Assembly (NCBI GenBank): GCA_023974075.1
Contig: CM043800.1
Span: 24,370,218-24,434,217 of the forward strand
Origin: Chaenocephalus aceratus
Lineage: Eukaryota; Chordata; Actinopteri; Perciformes; Channichthyidae
Direction: 5' to 3'
DNA length: 64,000 nt
Below, in pieces: positions 49,649 through 61,948 of the stretch (position 1 is the first letter of the stretch; each line of letters starts with the position of its first letter). The notes beneath the pieces are model-generated. The model saw only the letters and a program-made list of their open reading frames with translations, was not told the DNA's origin and did not search any database. The position numbers and the translations under genes were made by a program.

Positions 49649-52289
49649 ATAAGCTGTCTGTAGGTTGTCATTGTTGATTAGTAAAGACCTTGTTTTATGT
49701 TGGTAAATGTAATGGTACAAGAGCAAGCTATTCATCACAATTGTATTTTTAGGTTATGAATAAAACAAAAAGTAGTAGCCTAAGTGATAAGCAGAAGGGT
49801 TTTTGAACGCTTGTCAGTATATGACAGGGGTGCTTATGCCCGCTTCGGTTTTCAATGTGCGCCATCACGTCAAAACAATGGATTGGTGGCATTTTCAGTT
49901 CATTGCTTGCTTCCACACGCCTTCCCCCTCCTTGTCTCTTTCACGACTTTAGTTAATGCATTAGAACGATTGTTAACTTGCCGTGTTTTTAGAAATCGAA
50001 CTCACCGTTCCGGAACGGCCTTTCAAAATAAAAGCCAAAGGCCGCTGTTCGCCAGAGATGCCTTCACAATAAAACAGTAATTAGCTTAACAATATATTTA
50101 ACTTATATTACGTCCTTAAATATTGATTTTAATTCATTACAGATCTAACCTGCTTGTAACACAACTTAGATAAACAATTTCAAAAGAATAGAATAAGCAA
50201 GTGGTTAAAGGGGGTTTCCTGTCTGGCTCATTTGATTTAGAACTGAAGTAAGGAAGAATAGTGTTTTATGAGAACTGTCATTCCTCATGGTTTCTAAAGA
50301 TAAAAAAGAGATTTTACAATGTGGTTTTACTACTTTTAATGGAGTAAAGAATCTGGGTAGACTACTGCCATTGATTTGTTTTAACATTCACATGTTTCAG
50401 CATTCCTGACCATATAGACACTCAGCCGTTTTATTTTGTAACCCGTTGGGAGGGAGATTTAAATTGAGTTTTTCTCAGTAGCTGAATGGCTGTGATTACA
50501 GCAGCATTGGATAGTTCTGCACCACCTTTTGGGTTCCCTGAATCAGTGTGTTGGTGAAGAGTTGCTCACTGCGAACAGAAGAAGTGTGCAAAGAACGCAT
50601 CTCTGAGGAGATATTGACATTATGCTTGTGCCTCGTTGTCAAGGCAACAGTGGTGTGAAGAGGTACTGCGGTTTTGGGGGATTTCTGCCGTACCGAGGAC
50701 AATGTGTGTCGGCCAAGTGATTCCTTCCCTCATCTCAAAGCCAGGGAGAGTTTCCTTGGAGCCCACTGACCAGGGCCGGTCCTAGCTTTTTTGGGGACCC
50801 TGCCACTGACTACAGCTGCAGAGGACAACGTGTGTCTGCTGATTGAAGCACATTGATCCAGAGGTTCCTTCCCCCTCAGGACATCCCAGTGCAAGAGTTT
50901 CATTGATCCTATTGACTACAGCTGCAGAGGACAACGCATCACTGACTGTGCTCATTATGACAAGATCTTGAGACATGCTTGTCTCAGATTGTTCTGGAGG
51001 AATGATGCAATGATTTTACAGCATAATTGTGCAAGAGTTTCCCGGTTGGTGGTGTAGAAACCTTAATGCTTAGTGTTTAGATAGGAGGCTGCTTGTTTAT
51101 AGGATGGTCTGGAATGCTGAAAATGTTAAAGTTTAATATTCTTGGTTAGCAAACAAGACATCTGATTATTATGTCACACATAATAGTCTTGTTATAGAAA
51201 CTAGCTATGGGTAAAACGTGTGGTTGTTATACCATTGTTATCATGAACAAAAGGTAAATGAGGAAATAGTATCTGCGTAAGGATGAATGGATTTCATATC
51301 CTAGAGGGGATTAGTTATTGTGAATACTCCACAAGGTATCTACTAATGTATTGTAAAGAACTTGAATTGACTTGATAAATAAGTGAAGATAGGAAAAAAT
51401 AGCGGAAAAGAGAAGAACTATTAAAGTGAAGTGAAAAATCATTCTAAAACACACTGATAGGAAAGGGGGGGGCATGAAGGAAGTATGCACTGGACTTTTT
51501 ATTCGTGTGTGAATTTGGTAGTGTTTTAATTTGTTACAGTAGGGAGTAATTGTTGCATGTTCGGACACCCAGAGTTCCACGCACTGTTAAAGAAGGTAAC
51601 ATTGTTCTTTAAGTGCACCAGAATTGAAGATAAATTGATAGAATGAGTTATGGAATACATAGCAGATCTTTACAGATCCTAGTAATGTTTTGACACAAGA
51701 TAGTGATGTACACAAGTTTCTGAAATAGATCTATTAGTCATTTTAATACTAATTAGGTGTAAATGAATTGCAGTAATAGTACAATAAGCAAGTGACATTT
51801 GTTGGCTAACACTTTTCAGGGAATTTGGGAAACCGCTGTTCCAATGAAAAGTTAGAGATATCTTGAACATTATAGTTGTAATTGTGAATTAATAAATGAT
51901 GGCGCTCCATATATACAGATTTTTATAGACGGAGGATGCTGGCCTGTGCTGGAACATCTCTGCAGGGCACGACACATGGCCAAAAAGACTGAGACCAACT
52001 GACCTTTAACCCTGACCGACAGGGTAACTTGGGAAGGCACTGTCAATGACTGACTCTGAGGTGTACCTGACCAAACCTGACTTTACAACCTGACAGTGTG
52101 AGTGTGAGTGTGTGTATGTCTGCACCTGATCAGTGCAACTACATGATTTAAAACGATGAGTAATCAAGCATGTTTTGGACTAACACATTATTTGTGTGTG
52201 ATAATAATGTGTGACATGAGAGGTTTCCTAACATTGCACAAAAGGGGAAACCGTATCTAATCTGCTTGATGATATTTCACTCCCACAGG

Positions 52290-52521
52290 AGGTGGCCGTT
52301 TGCAGAATGTGAAGCTCAAACTAAAACATGAAGATTCTGTTTCTTTTAGGACTGAAAGATGGAGAGAAACACTTACTGGAGTGTTTACTGTGGGAAATGA
52401 TGGATGTACCTTTGGGAAAAATGTTTGGTATTGTCTTATAATCCATTATGACCTGAAGGTTTGCTTCCCATACAGGTTTTTGTTTACACATGAGATAATG
52501 TGTAAAAAAGGGGGAGTGTAA
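52290..52521 (+). other. open frame ending in a purine tract
   Basis: A pyrimidine-rich stretch ending CCCACAG at 52289 could be a splice acceptor. The following frame runs 76 codons to a TAA. Its last codons coincide with AAAAAAGGGGGAG (about 52504-52516), a polypurine tract. This may be the residue of an envelope C-terminus or an internal PPT. The product is not recognised. Confidence 0.25.
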
Positions 52522-53463
52522 ACTTCACAATGTACATTTTTCATTTAGGGACTGAAAGGAACCGGCTGCTCCAACTCCATTGTTCAATCTGACCATTGAT
52601 TGACAGTTTTAGAATTGACCTGCTCCATATTTGGGGATAACACACTGTTTGATGAATGTTGACATGTCTCTAATATTGATTGAGTTATAGCAGGTAACAC
52701 AGATAAAGAATCAGTGGCCAAGGGGCTGCTGGGAGAGATGTAAGTCCAGAATGGAATACTGAAGAAGCTGACCTGTGAGTAATGTTTCAACAGACAACAT
52801 CATGTAACTAGCCTGGTAAAGAAGTAAAAGCCATAGACTTTATTGTTTAGGTCATTATGGGGATATACATTTCATCTACATTTATAATAGAAAGACATTT
52901 GATGACAGTTTGTTGGAATTCTGTATTCATTTTTCAGTAGGATAATATCTAAGCACTGACGGGTAGAAGCAGTATCACCAGGAAGCCATTCACTTTGTTA
53001 GTATTGTGATTTTGGTTGTTTTTGAATCCATAACATTAGTGTGTTTCTTTACCAGAAACATTAGCAGTTCAAATCATATTTAGATTTTTAATGGGATCTC
53101 AAGGATTTCATTTAAAATAATCACAGATGCTTGTCAGAAATTCAGAGCTATTGAAATATGTTATTTAGTTTACCTAAAGATGTTGGGGTTCTTATTTAGT
53201 TGGCACAGTCCAAGTATTAAGATTCTGAAGCTGCACAATTAATTTAGAAAACCTGTGCACAGACGTCTGTTGTTTTAAGACACCCCACCAACAGGCTCCA
53301 AGTGGCCACGCACTGGTGGGTCAAACAGCCGAGGGCCCCAGAGCCCGGAGCGTAGGCTTGAGGGATTTGTATCAGATTTCTCCACACAGGTTGTTGATGC
53401 CAAAAGGGGGACCCGAGACGCAGGAGGCTGACTGTCAACCCCAGGCTCTCCGGCCCCGACCGA

Positions 53464-53811
53464 GTGACCCAGAGGACATCCCATGCCGTCCGCCTACAAG
53501 GAAAGGGGGACAACTGGTACCACTGGAGCCAGTGTGCGGTCGGGAAAACACCTGCGAGGACCCTAGACGACATCAGGACGGATCTGGCTCTCGTCATGGA
53601 GGTTGACTCGGATGCTGTCATCAGCGGACTGGAGGAGAAGGACCTCGAGGACATCCATCCAGCAGTCGTCCCAGGAGGCATCATCATCGGACCGGGGAAG
53701 GACCTCGAGGACATCCAGGCAGCAGACGACTTGGAAGCGGCTGGCAGTGGGCTGGGGGACTTGTCGAGGCAGCAGAGGAGTCTACTTCTCTCTGATCAGT
53801 TCCACCCGTGA
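53464..53811 (+). other. GC-rich segment with a 116-codon open frame
   Basis: The frame has no ATG at its start (it opens upstream of a GTG). It contains a repeated KDLEDI block from an internal DNA duplication (about 53637 and 53697). Base composition differs from the AT-rich neighbours, which hints at captured sequence. No family recognised. Confidence 0.2.
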
Positions 53812-54085
53812 AGGGAAAGCCGCATCTCCCCCTCCCTATCAGCTGTCGTGTGGGTATTCCTTTGGGGGGGGGGGGGCGGGCAGGCGGGCTGATGATTCAC
53901 CACCAGGAGACTACTTCTTAGCACTCAGCTGCCCCCTCATGGTTCCTTCACTGCCATGGGAAGTGATGTTCTGTTCCTTCACGATTTCAAATACTTTGGA
54001 TCTCAGTTTCTGATGATATTGGAGGGGAATGACAATAGTTATGTTTCAAGTGCCTTGTGTAAGTTGCACTCTTTTAGGAGAGTGC

Positions 54086-54095
54086 AAAAGGGGGA
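54086..54095 (+). other. polypurine tract before the 3' LTR
   Basis: AAAAGGGGGA one base before the LTR start at 54097. Confidence 0.85.
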
Positions 54096-54096
54096 T

Positions 54097-54853
54097 TGCA
54101 GCATCTGATATTTAAGAAGTGTGTTACATTTGAAAGGGCAGAAAGTCTTGTTGCAATTTCCAGATATTAAAAGAGGTTCCTTGAGTTCCTCTGGTAATTA
54201 TCAAATAGTAGCAGTTAAGTGAATACTGTTCAAACAATACCTGTGTTTGTGTTTTATATTGATTTATCCGTTTTATCCTTTCATAAATGTGAGGACTAAG
54301 GAAATATTTGTATGTATTCATGCAAACTATGAAGAAGCTTAAAAGGGGAAAATGATTTGTGTAGAAAACTGTGAGCTGGTTTTGGGCCTGTTAACATGTG
54401 GTTTTTTGAGGACAAAGGAAGAAGGGGGAAGGTGAGGAGTTAACATACAGTCAACTCAGATCTAGGAGATAATGAAGCTGAGCTACTGGGATTGGGGAAA
54501 CTTAAGATGTGAGGTGTGGGGGATATTTGGGCAGCCAATCACGGAGGTCTGGAAGGGAGGCGCAGATAACTCCTCCTCTTGTAAGCGAGGTATTTAGACA
54601 GGAACCACGCTGTGTGCTCTCTCTCTTTCCTCTGGCTGGCTCACGTGAGTATCAGGTAAATGTGGGATCCCACAGATCTGTATTTATTTTGTACTGTATT
54701 TGATTGTATTGCATTGTCATATTACCATTAAAGTGGATTATTGTTAAACGGTTAATTGTATGCTCTGGATTCCTTCCTGTAAGATATCAGCTTGTTTAGG
54801 GACGCGCGGAGATTTGAAAAAGCGGACTAGTTGTCCATTCAAATCTCCTAACA
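54097..54853 (+). repeat. 3' LTR of the non-autonomous element
   Basis: Differs from the 5' LTR by a T-to-C (near 54267) and one fewer G in a G-run (near 54425). Confidence 0.95.
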
Positions 54854-55009
54854 TCACATACTTATTTGATTATTAAAATGTAAACCAATCTTTTTCATAT
54901 GGGTGTTTTAGAGTTGTACCCCCTAGTCTCTAGTAATTGTGTGCTCAAAGTGCACCAGATTGAAGAATTTTACTTTAACATTTTCAGAATTCTCTTCGCG
55001 GGGGGACAT

Positions 55010-55491
55010 TGTCACAATCTTAAGGAGAACCCAAATGCAGCACTCGAGAAACCAAGGAGAATTGGTAATAAACTTTATTGGAGATTCCACTGGATCTGAG
55101 GAATACCAACCGGGCAGTTTAACGCACCGGAGGACAGCGAGCAGAAGGTGAGTCAGGGACAGGCAGAGAGTCAGGGAGTAAGCGAGGCGGTCAGCGTAGA
55201 TACAGGCAGGGTCGGATAACAGGCCAGACAGGATAGTCGAGGGACAGGCAGGATCAGGGAACAGGCAGATCGAGGACAGGCAGGGTCGGAACCGGGTAGG
55301 CAATCTGGTATCAAACGCGGGAAAGACAAGCATGAGGCAAAGTACAATCTGGCAAAGAGTGTGTGTAAGGTGCAGGTTTAAATACTGGCAGAAGCTAATG
55401 GGTGCAGAAGAGAAAGAGATTGAGCTAACGAGTGGAAAACAGGTGAGACAGGTGAATGGAAAACTAGTGAATGATGGAGCAAACTATGACA
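55010..55491 (-). mobile_element. solo gypsy-type LTR, 482 bp
   Basis: Begins TGTCACAATC and ends ATGACA, flanked by a perfect 5-bp repeat GACAT (55005-55009 and 55492-55496). Read on minus it carries CAATAAAG near its 3' end and the C-rich tandem CCTGCCTGTCC segments typical of teleost gypsy LTRs. It is homologous to the LTR at 58378-59180. Confidence 0.9.
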
Positions 55492-55562
55492 GACATACCC
55501 CCGGACCAAAACAATATTTGCACCGGGGCCAATCACAACCTTGTTACACCACTGCTTCAGAC

Positions 55563-55978
55563 TCACTAGTGCATATAGTTAGAGCAAATTAATTTTTAAT
55601 AGAAAATGTGGTCAAGAAAAATTAGGAAATTGAGAAAGACTCTAGTGAGATAATCAAACAATCCACAACACATCTTTATGATGTATCACACCTCGAGACT
55701 TATTTTGTTTCTTCTTTCGTATTCCAAACTTCAGGCTACTAAGAGGGGGATCCTCAAAGTGTTTAAATCTGGAAATGATTTCCTCGAGAGTAACACTGGA
55801 TACAATTAAACATTGTCAGAAATATACAGATCTCTCAAATAACTCACATTTTTTTATTTGTTTGCTGTTTTTATTGTCCAGTTTTGCTTATACAGCAGTT
55901 GTTCAGCTATAGACATTTTAAAAGGTTCTGGTTTTGCTTGTAGCCTAAAAGGTGAAATGTGCATTTATGAATGAGACC
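55563..55978. other. non-coding flank
   Basis: AT-rich spacer between the hAT duplication and the pentraxin duplication unit. Nothing recognised. Confidence 0.55.
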
Positions 55979-56529
55979 AATGTGTTTTTTGAAAAAGGCT
56001 TATGAACAAAAATGTAATGGAGTTATACAATGTTGAGTGAAAAACCCACAAAATAAGCATTAATATATAGACGTAATAGTTGTGGTCACAAGCCATTCTC
56101 TATTGGTCTGGGCCTTAAACCTTTTTTTAACATTGATTCTGGTAAGACCATGATATAATAATAAAATGTCAAAACTATACAATACATGCAAAGAAATGAA
56201 GATTGTTAAATGATTTAAGTCAGAATGACGGACAGGAGACAGGACTGCAGAATGTGCCATTTTTAATGAACTGTCAGGAAGAGCATCATACACGTTTCAG
56301 CAAACATGGCAGACAAAAGGATATATCACAAATGTCATCTAATTACGAATAACAATTTGCAGATTTAATAAGAAAATTAAACACACACATTTAAGATGGT
56401 GGTCAGAAATTAGGTAATTGTGTTGATCAAGCTGATTAATGCCAATGTTCAGGTTTACAGGGTGTTTGAATTTCATACTCAAAAGAAAAAGCCTCGTAAG
56501 GAGTATGACATTTATATATTTGTTTGTAT

Positions 56530-57641
56530 TTATTCTGTACATGAGCAAGTGGTTTTTTGTTCTGTCAGCACTCTTCCGTAGGTTCTGTAGTCCAGCGCCT
56601 TCCAATTGAGCACATTACCCGGAGTTAGATTTCTATCAAGCATGTACTTCTGGATCTCACAGGCGGAGAGGGTGTAGTCCTACATGTGGACATCAGAGAT
56701 CATGCCAACGAAAGACTGTGTTTTGTCAAATCCTCCACCATGGGAATCCTGCTCCTGTAAAATGATCAGACCGATAAGATAACAGCTTTGATATAAAGTG
56801 CTTCTGTAGTGAGCTGTGAACAAAACATTTCCATGCAGTAAATGTTTTGTTTTACAATCAGTACTTCACAGAATAAATTAATAAGAATTTAACCAATCAA
56901 GAGACATTTCTGGAATTCTATCAATTATTTTACTTATAAATTAAACTTACCTGTCCAATGATAATAGAAGGATTTTTGATTCTTGCTCCACCAACATATT
57001 TCCTAATGAAGGGCTTGTTGTCTAGCCACAGCTGCGCCACACCGGTCACAGAGTCCCATGTAGAACATATTGAGTGCCACGTGTTCACTTTGTAGTCCTC
57101 TCCCCCAAATGTTTCAGGTTTATTATGAACATAGATTTGAATCCCATCATCAGTAGGCTTGAATATGAGAAAAGCATTATCAGAGGGTGTTGCAGACAGA
57201 GAGAAAAGGGCGTGGTTCCTGTTGAGGTCTGTAATGGTCCTGCAGGATTTGAAAGAAAACAAATCTAATACATTCATTTTCAGTTATACTCTATATACAT
57301 ATGTTCATTGGCTTTGCACTTTGCACACTACCTGAGACAGACAGTTATAGCTCCGAAATCCAGTCTGTTTGGTGTCAGTTTCACATAAGCTGTGTTGCTT
57401 TCCTGAGGGAAGGTAAACATTTTACCGGAGAGATCTACAAAACAAAAAAAATAAAGGTTAAATGTTTGTGAAAGTTTTACAATACAGAAATACATTATTG
57501 CGCACATACTGTAGTGACCTAATAAATGGCCTACTGTTTGAAAAAAAGGTTTTGTGTGGTAACAACCCCAATGTCCAGTTGGAATATTATAAAAGGTTTT
57601 TAAGGTTAATGTAATTTACAGTATGTTTACACACGCTCGCT

Positions 57642-57735
<94 letters not shown>

Positions 57736-58155
57736 ACTCCTTGATTGCGTCTTTCCAAAAAAGTTTCGATGAGTTGAACAAAATCCTCCAAAAAGGTTCA
57801 AACACTTAAACATTAATTTCCCGTTTCCTCCCGTTTTGCAAAAATATGAATGTTTCAGACTACTACTTTAAAATATACTGTGTACAGTACGTGCTTCACT
57901 TTGAAATTCCCTTATTTAATACCTCTGTTAAATAAAGAATATATCTTTTATTTTACCTTGAGTTATTGCAGCACATGCTGTCACCATCAGCAGGAGAAGC
58001 ACAAATTCCATCTGATAGAAATAAAAAGAGATGACAGAAAATGGTCGTTCACATGCACAAAATCAAATTCTATTGTGCTGCTATTAACTTGCATACTATT
58101 CTGTAAAATACAAATGTGCTGCATATTGCATTAGATATCATGATAAGATCTTACC
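56530..58155 (-). pseudogene. pentraxin (CRP/SAP-like) copy A, premature stop
   Basis: Exons: untranslated first exon ending 58155; coding 58011-57957, 57434-57332, 57239-56951, and 56754-56530. Reading gives a signal peptide (MEFVLLLLMVTACAA), the N-terminal strands with one disulphide Cys (ITVC), and the pentraxin signature HSICSTW in exon 3. The last exon starts with the calcium ligands EQD, but the Trp codon in DVHMWDYT is TAG (56682-56680). Translation would stop after 173 of 223 residues, losing the C-terminal strands. All splice sites look intact. Because the stop is in the last exon, the mRNA might escape nonsense decay. It could be a recent pseudogene or a segregating null allele. 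Confidence 0.88.
57633..57729. repeat. (CACG)n/(CA)n microsatellite in pentraxin A intron
   Basis: About 50 bp of CGCA units followed by about 46 bp of CA. The matching tract in unit B is about 180 bp of nearly pure CA. Confidence 0.95.
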
Positions 58156-58199
58156 TTTAAGTCTATGTCAGGATGTTCTGGAGAGTGAATCTGAGTGAG

Positions 58200-58206
58200 T
58201 TTTATA
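58200..58206 (-). promoter_or_regulatory. TATA box of pentraxin copy A
   Basis: TATAAAA on the minus strand, about 45 bp upstream of the first exon's donor. It is followed by CTCACTCAGATTCACTCTCC, so transcription probably starts near 58175. The same arrangement exists in copy B. Confidence 0.7.
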
Positions 58207-58215
58207 CCCTCATTG

Positions 58216-58290
58216 CAGCCTGAGACCTGAAAAACAGGCTTGGGGCTTAACAGGTTTTAACCCTAACCCTGTTTTTCAGGTCTCAGGCTG
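58216..58290. repeat. 23-bp inverted repeat just upstream of the TATA box
   Basis: CAGCCTGAGACCTGAAAAAC plus AGG (58216-58238) pairs perfectly with 58268-58290 across a 29-nt loop. Unit B keeps only the left arm. Confidence 0.95.
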
Positions 58291-58377
58291 GAAAATGACA
58301 TTACCAGAACAAATGACTATATCTTCATTTCTAAAAAGGGATACATTAATAATCTCTTTTCTCAAAGCAATGATAAA

Positions 58378-59180
58378 TGTCACAGTCTGCTCCCTCACTC
58401 ACCTATTTTCTGCATTAGCATTTCTCAGCCACCTTAGTCACCTGGTAGTCACACCCTGTTTCTCTCACACTCTGTTACACCCATCAGCTCCACTAGTATA
58501 GGCCCCCTTCACTCTCACCTCAGTGCCAGATCGTACTTCGCAGCATGCAGTTCTTTCCAGCATTACCTCCCAGATTGCTCTCCCGGTTTCGACCTTGTCT
58601 GTCCCTGACCAGCCTGCTTCGCCTGTTTCCTGACCCTGCCTATACCCGGACGATTCTGCCTCGCCTGCTCCCTGACCCTGCCGGTACCTGTGTCTCCTGT
58701 CTTGCCTACTCCTGGAACCCTCGCCTGTCCCCGACTAGCCCTTTGCCTACTGTCTGCCGGTTTGTTTTACACCAAGGCAAGGCAAGGCAATTTTATAGCA
58801 CTTTTCAGCACGTGGTGATTCAAAGTGCTTTACAATTTAAAAGCAAAAGACATTTAAGAACAAATACAGAATAAATACATTATTAAAAAGGCATTTAAAA
58901 ACAGGCATAATAAGCAAAGGTAATGAAATAAATTAAATAAATAAACACAGCAGGTACAGAATACATGACTAAAAAGGCATACTGTAGTGTGAGTATGGGC
59001 AGCTGAATTAAAAGCAGCGGCAAATAGGTGCGTTTTTAGTCGGGATTTAAAAATAGGAAGTGTTTCGGCGGACGTGCATGCACCAGGACTTTTCATTGGA
59101 AACAATTTATAATAAAGCTGGTTACCGACTTTCCCTGGTGTCCCGTGTGTTGCATTTTGGTTCTCAGCTCGTTCGTGACA
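58378..59180 (+). mobile_element. solo gypsy-type LTR, split by a LINE fragment
   Basis: Starts TGTCACAGTCTGCTCC and ends TCGTGACA, flanked by a perfect 5-bp repeat ATAAA (58373-58377 and 59181-59185). Related to the LTR at 55010-55491 but in opposite orientation. It contains TAATAAAG near its end. Without the inserted fragment it would be about 470 bp. Confidence 0.88.
58773..59104 (-). mobile_element. 5'-truncated L2-like LINE fragment
   Basis: On minus, the frame ends with SAETLPIFKSRLKTHLF, matching the last block of L2-type ORF2 (compare FKSALKTFLF in the LINE at 12959-18270). A short 3'UTR and a tail of TTGCC units follow (plus strand CAAGGCAAGGCAAGGC). Confidence 0.8.
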
Positions 59181-59185
59181 ATAAA

Positions 59186-59550
59186 CCTGTGAGTTGGATG
59201 TAGAAAAGTCATAATTTATATAGATGTTTTTATTTTAAAGTAAATTCAGATTGAACATAGAAAAAAAATGTAAATGATAGTTTCCGTCCCAAAAAACCCA
59301 TTACTTATAGTGAAAACCACCCTTGAATGATGGGATGGTAGACTAAAAGCTTTAATAATCCAAACTATAACATATAATAAGTACCCTGTATCAAGATTGA
59401 TGCAAAACAAGTGAATTATGACTTTTTCAGAGAGGTCTATTTGGGTGGATATCTCTGGAACCCATCGGTCGATTTTGATGATTGACACCACTATTGAACC
59501 GTTAGAGCCAATAGAACCGAGGGCCGGGGGAGTTCCTAAATCCATCTAAA
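59186..59550. other. spacer between duplication units
   Basis: Unique AT-rich sequence. A 99-codon minus frame crosses it with no recognisable product. Confidence 0.5.
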
Positions 59551-60101
59551 TATGTTTTTTTGAAAACGGCTTGTGAACAAAAATGTAATGGAGTTATAAA
59601 ATGTTGGGTGAAAAACCCACAAAATAAGGATCAATATATAGACGTAATAGTTGTAGTCACAAGCCATTCTCTATTGGTCTAGGCCTTGAATTTTTGTATT
59701 AACATTGATTCTGGTAAGACCATGATATAATAATAAAATGTCAAAACTATACAATACATGCAAAGAAATGAAGATTGTTAAATGATTTAAGTCAGAATGG
59801 CGGACAGGAGACAGGACTGCAGAATGTGCCATTTTTAATGAACTGTCAGGAAGAGCATCATACACGTTTCAGCAAGCATGGCAGACAAAAGGATATATCA
59901 CAAATGTCATCTAATTACGAATAACAATTTGCAGATTTAATAAGAAAATTAAACACACACATTTAAGATGGTGGTCAGAAATTAGGTAATTGTGTTGATC
60001 AAGCTGATTAATGCCACTGTTCAGGTTTACAGGGTGTTTGAATTTCATACTCAAAAGAAAAAGCCTCGTAAGGAGTATGACATTTATATATTTGTTTGTA
60101 T

Positions 60102-61658
<1,557 letters not shown>

Positions 61659-61846
61659 CTGATAGAAATAAAAAGAGATGACAGAAAATGGTCGTTCACA
61701 TGCACAAAATCAAATTCTATTGTGCTGCTATTAACTTGCATACTATTCTGTAAAATACAAATGTGCTGCATATTGCATTAGATATCATGATAAGATCTTA
61801 CCTTTAAGTCTATGTCAGGATGTTCTGGAGAGTGAATCTGAGTGAG

Positions 61847-61853
61847 TTTTATA
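61847..61853 (-). promoter_or_regulatory. TATA box of pentraxin copy B
   Basis: TATAAAA on minus, with the same downstream context as in copy A. Upstream sequence diverges after about 15 bp because of small deletions. Confidence 0.72.
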
Positions 61854-61948
61854 CTGCAGCCTGAGACCTGAAAAACAGGCTTGGGGTTTAACAGGTGTTA
61901 TTAGCATTTCTCAACCACCTTAGTCACCTGGTAGTCACACCCTGTTTC

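Larger units (their letters stand above)
47922..54853 (+). mobile_element. young LTR element with no gag-pol (non-autonomous)
   Basis: LTRs of 758 and 757 bp differ by one substitution and one 1-nt indel. A primer site follows the 5' LTR, a purine tract precedes the 3' LTR, and a 4-bp repeat TCAC flanks the whole (47918-47921 and 54854-54857). The 5417-bp interior has no frame longer than about 156 codons and none resembling gag, protease, polymerase or envelope. A 4-bp duplication is typical of some retrovirus groups, so it may be a deleted relative of an endogenous retrovirus moved in trans. Confidence 0.92.
46994..55554. mobile_element. hAT-type MITE expanded by nested insertions
   Basis: Ends CAGTGGCGTAAC and, reversed, CAGTGGTGTAAC are flanked by a perfect 8-bp repeat CTTCAGAC (46986-46993 and 55555-55562). 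Subtracting the LTR element (6932 bp plus a 4-bp duplication) and the solo LTR (482 bp plus 5 bp) leaves about 1138 bp, a normal length for this type of MITE. Its interior at 47470-47620 and 54885-55005 is related to the hAT elements at 13760 and 3462. Another hAT-like end (GGGCCGGTCCT) appears at about 47176. Confidence 0.92.
55979..58460 (-). repeat. tandem duplication unit A (pentraxin)
   Basis: Aligns with 59551-61948 through exons, introns and flanks with a few percent difference. Offsets of 3572 bp at the gene's 3' end and 3647 bp at its 5' end reflect the different lengths of the intronic CA tract. Confidence 0.93.

Noticed and set aside
50773..50805. hAT end (CAGGGCCGGTCCTAGC) inside the LTR element
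   Set aside because: No partner end or 8-bp duplication was found nearby, so it may be a fossil end or chance. Not annotated as an element.
53244..53714. 156-codon minus-strand frame inside the LTR element
   Set aside because: It is antisense to the element, lies in a GC-rich duplicated block that keeps several frames open by composition, and matches no family I know.
58259..58268. Telomere-like TAACCCTAACCC
   Set aside because: Only about one and a half units, within the loop of a hairpin. Not an interstitial telomere.
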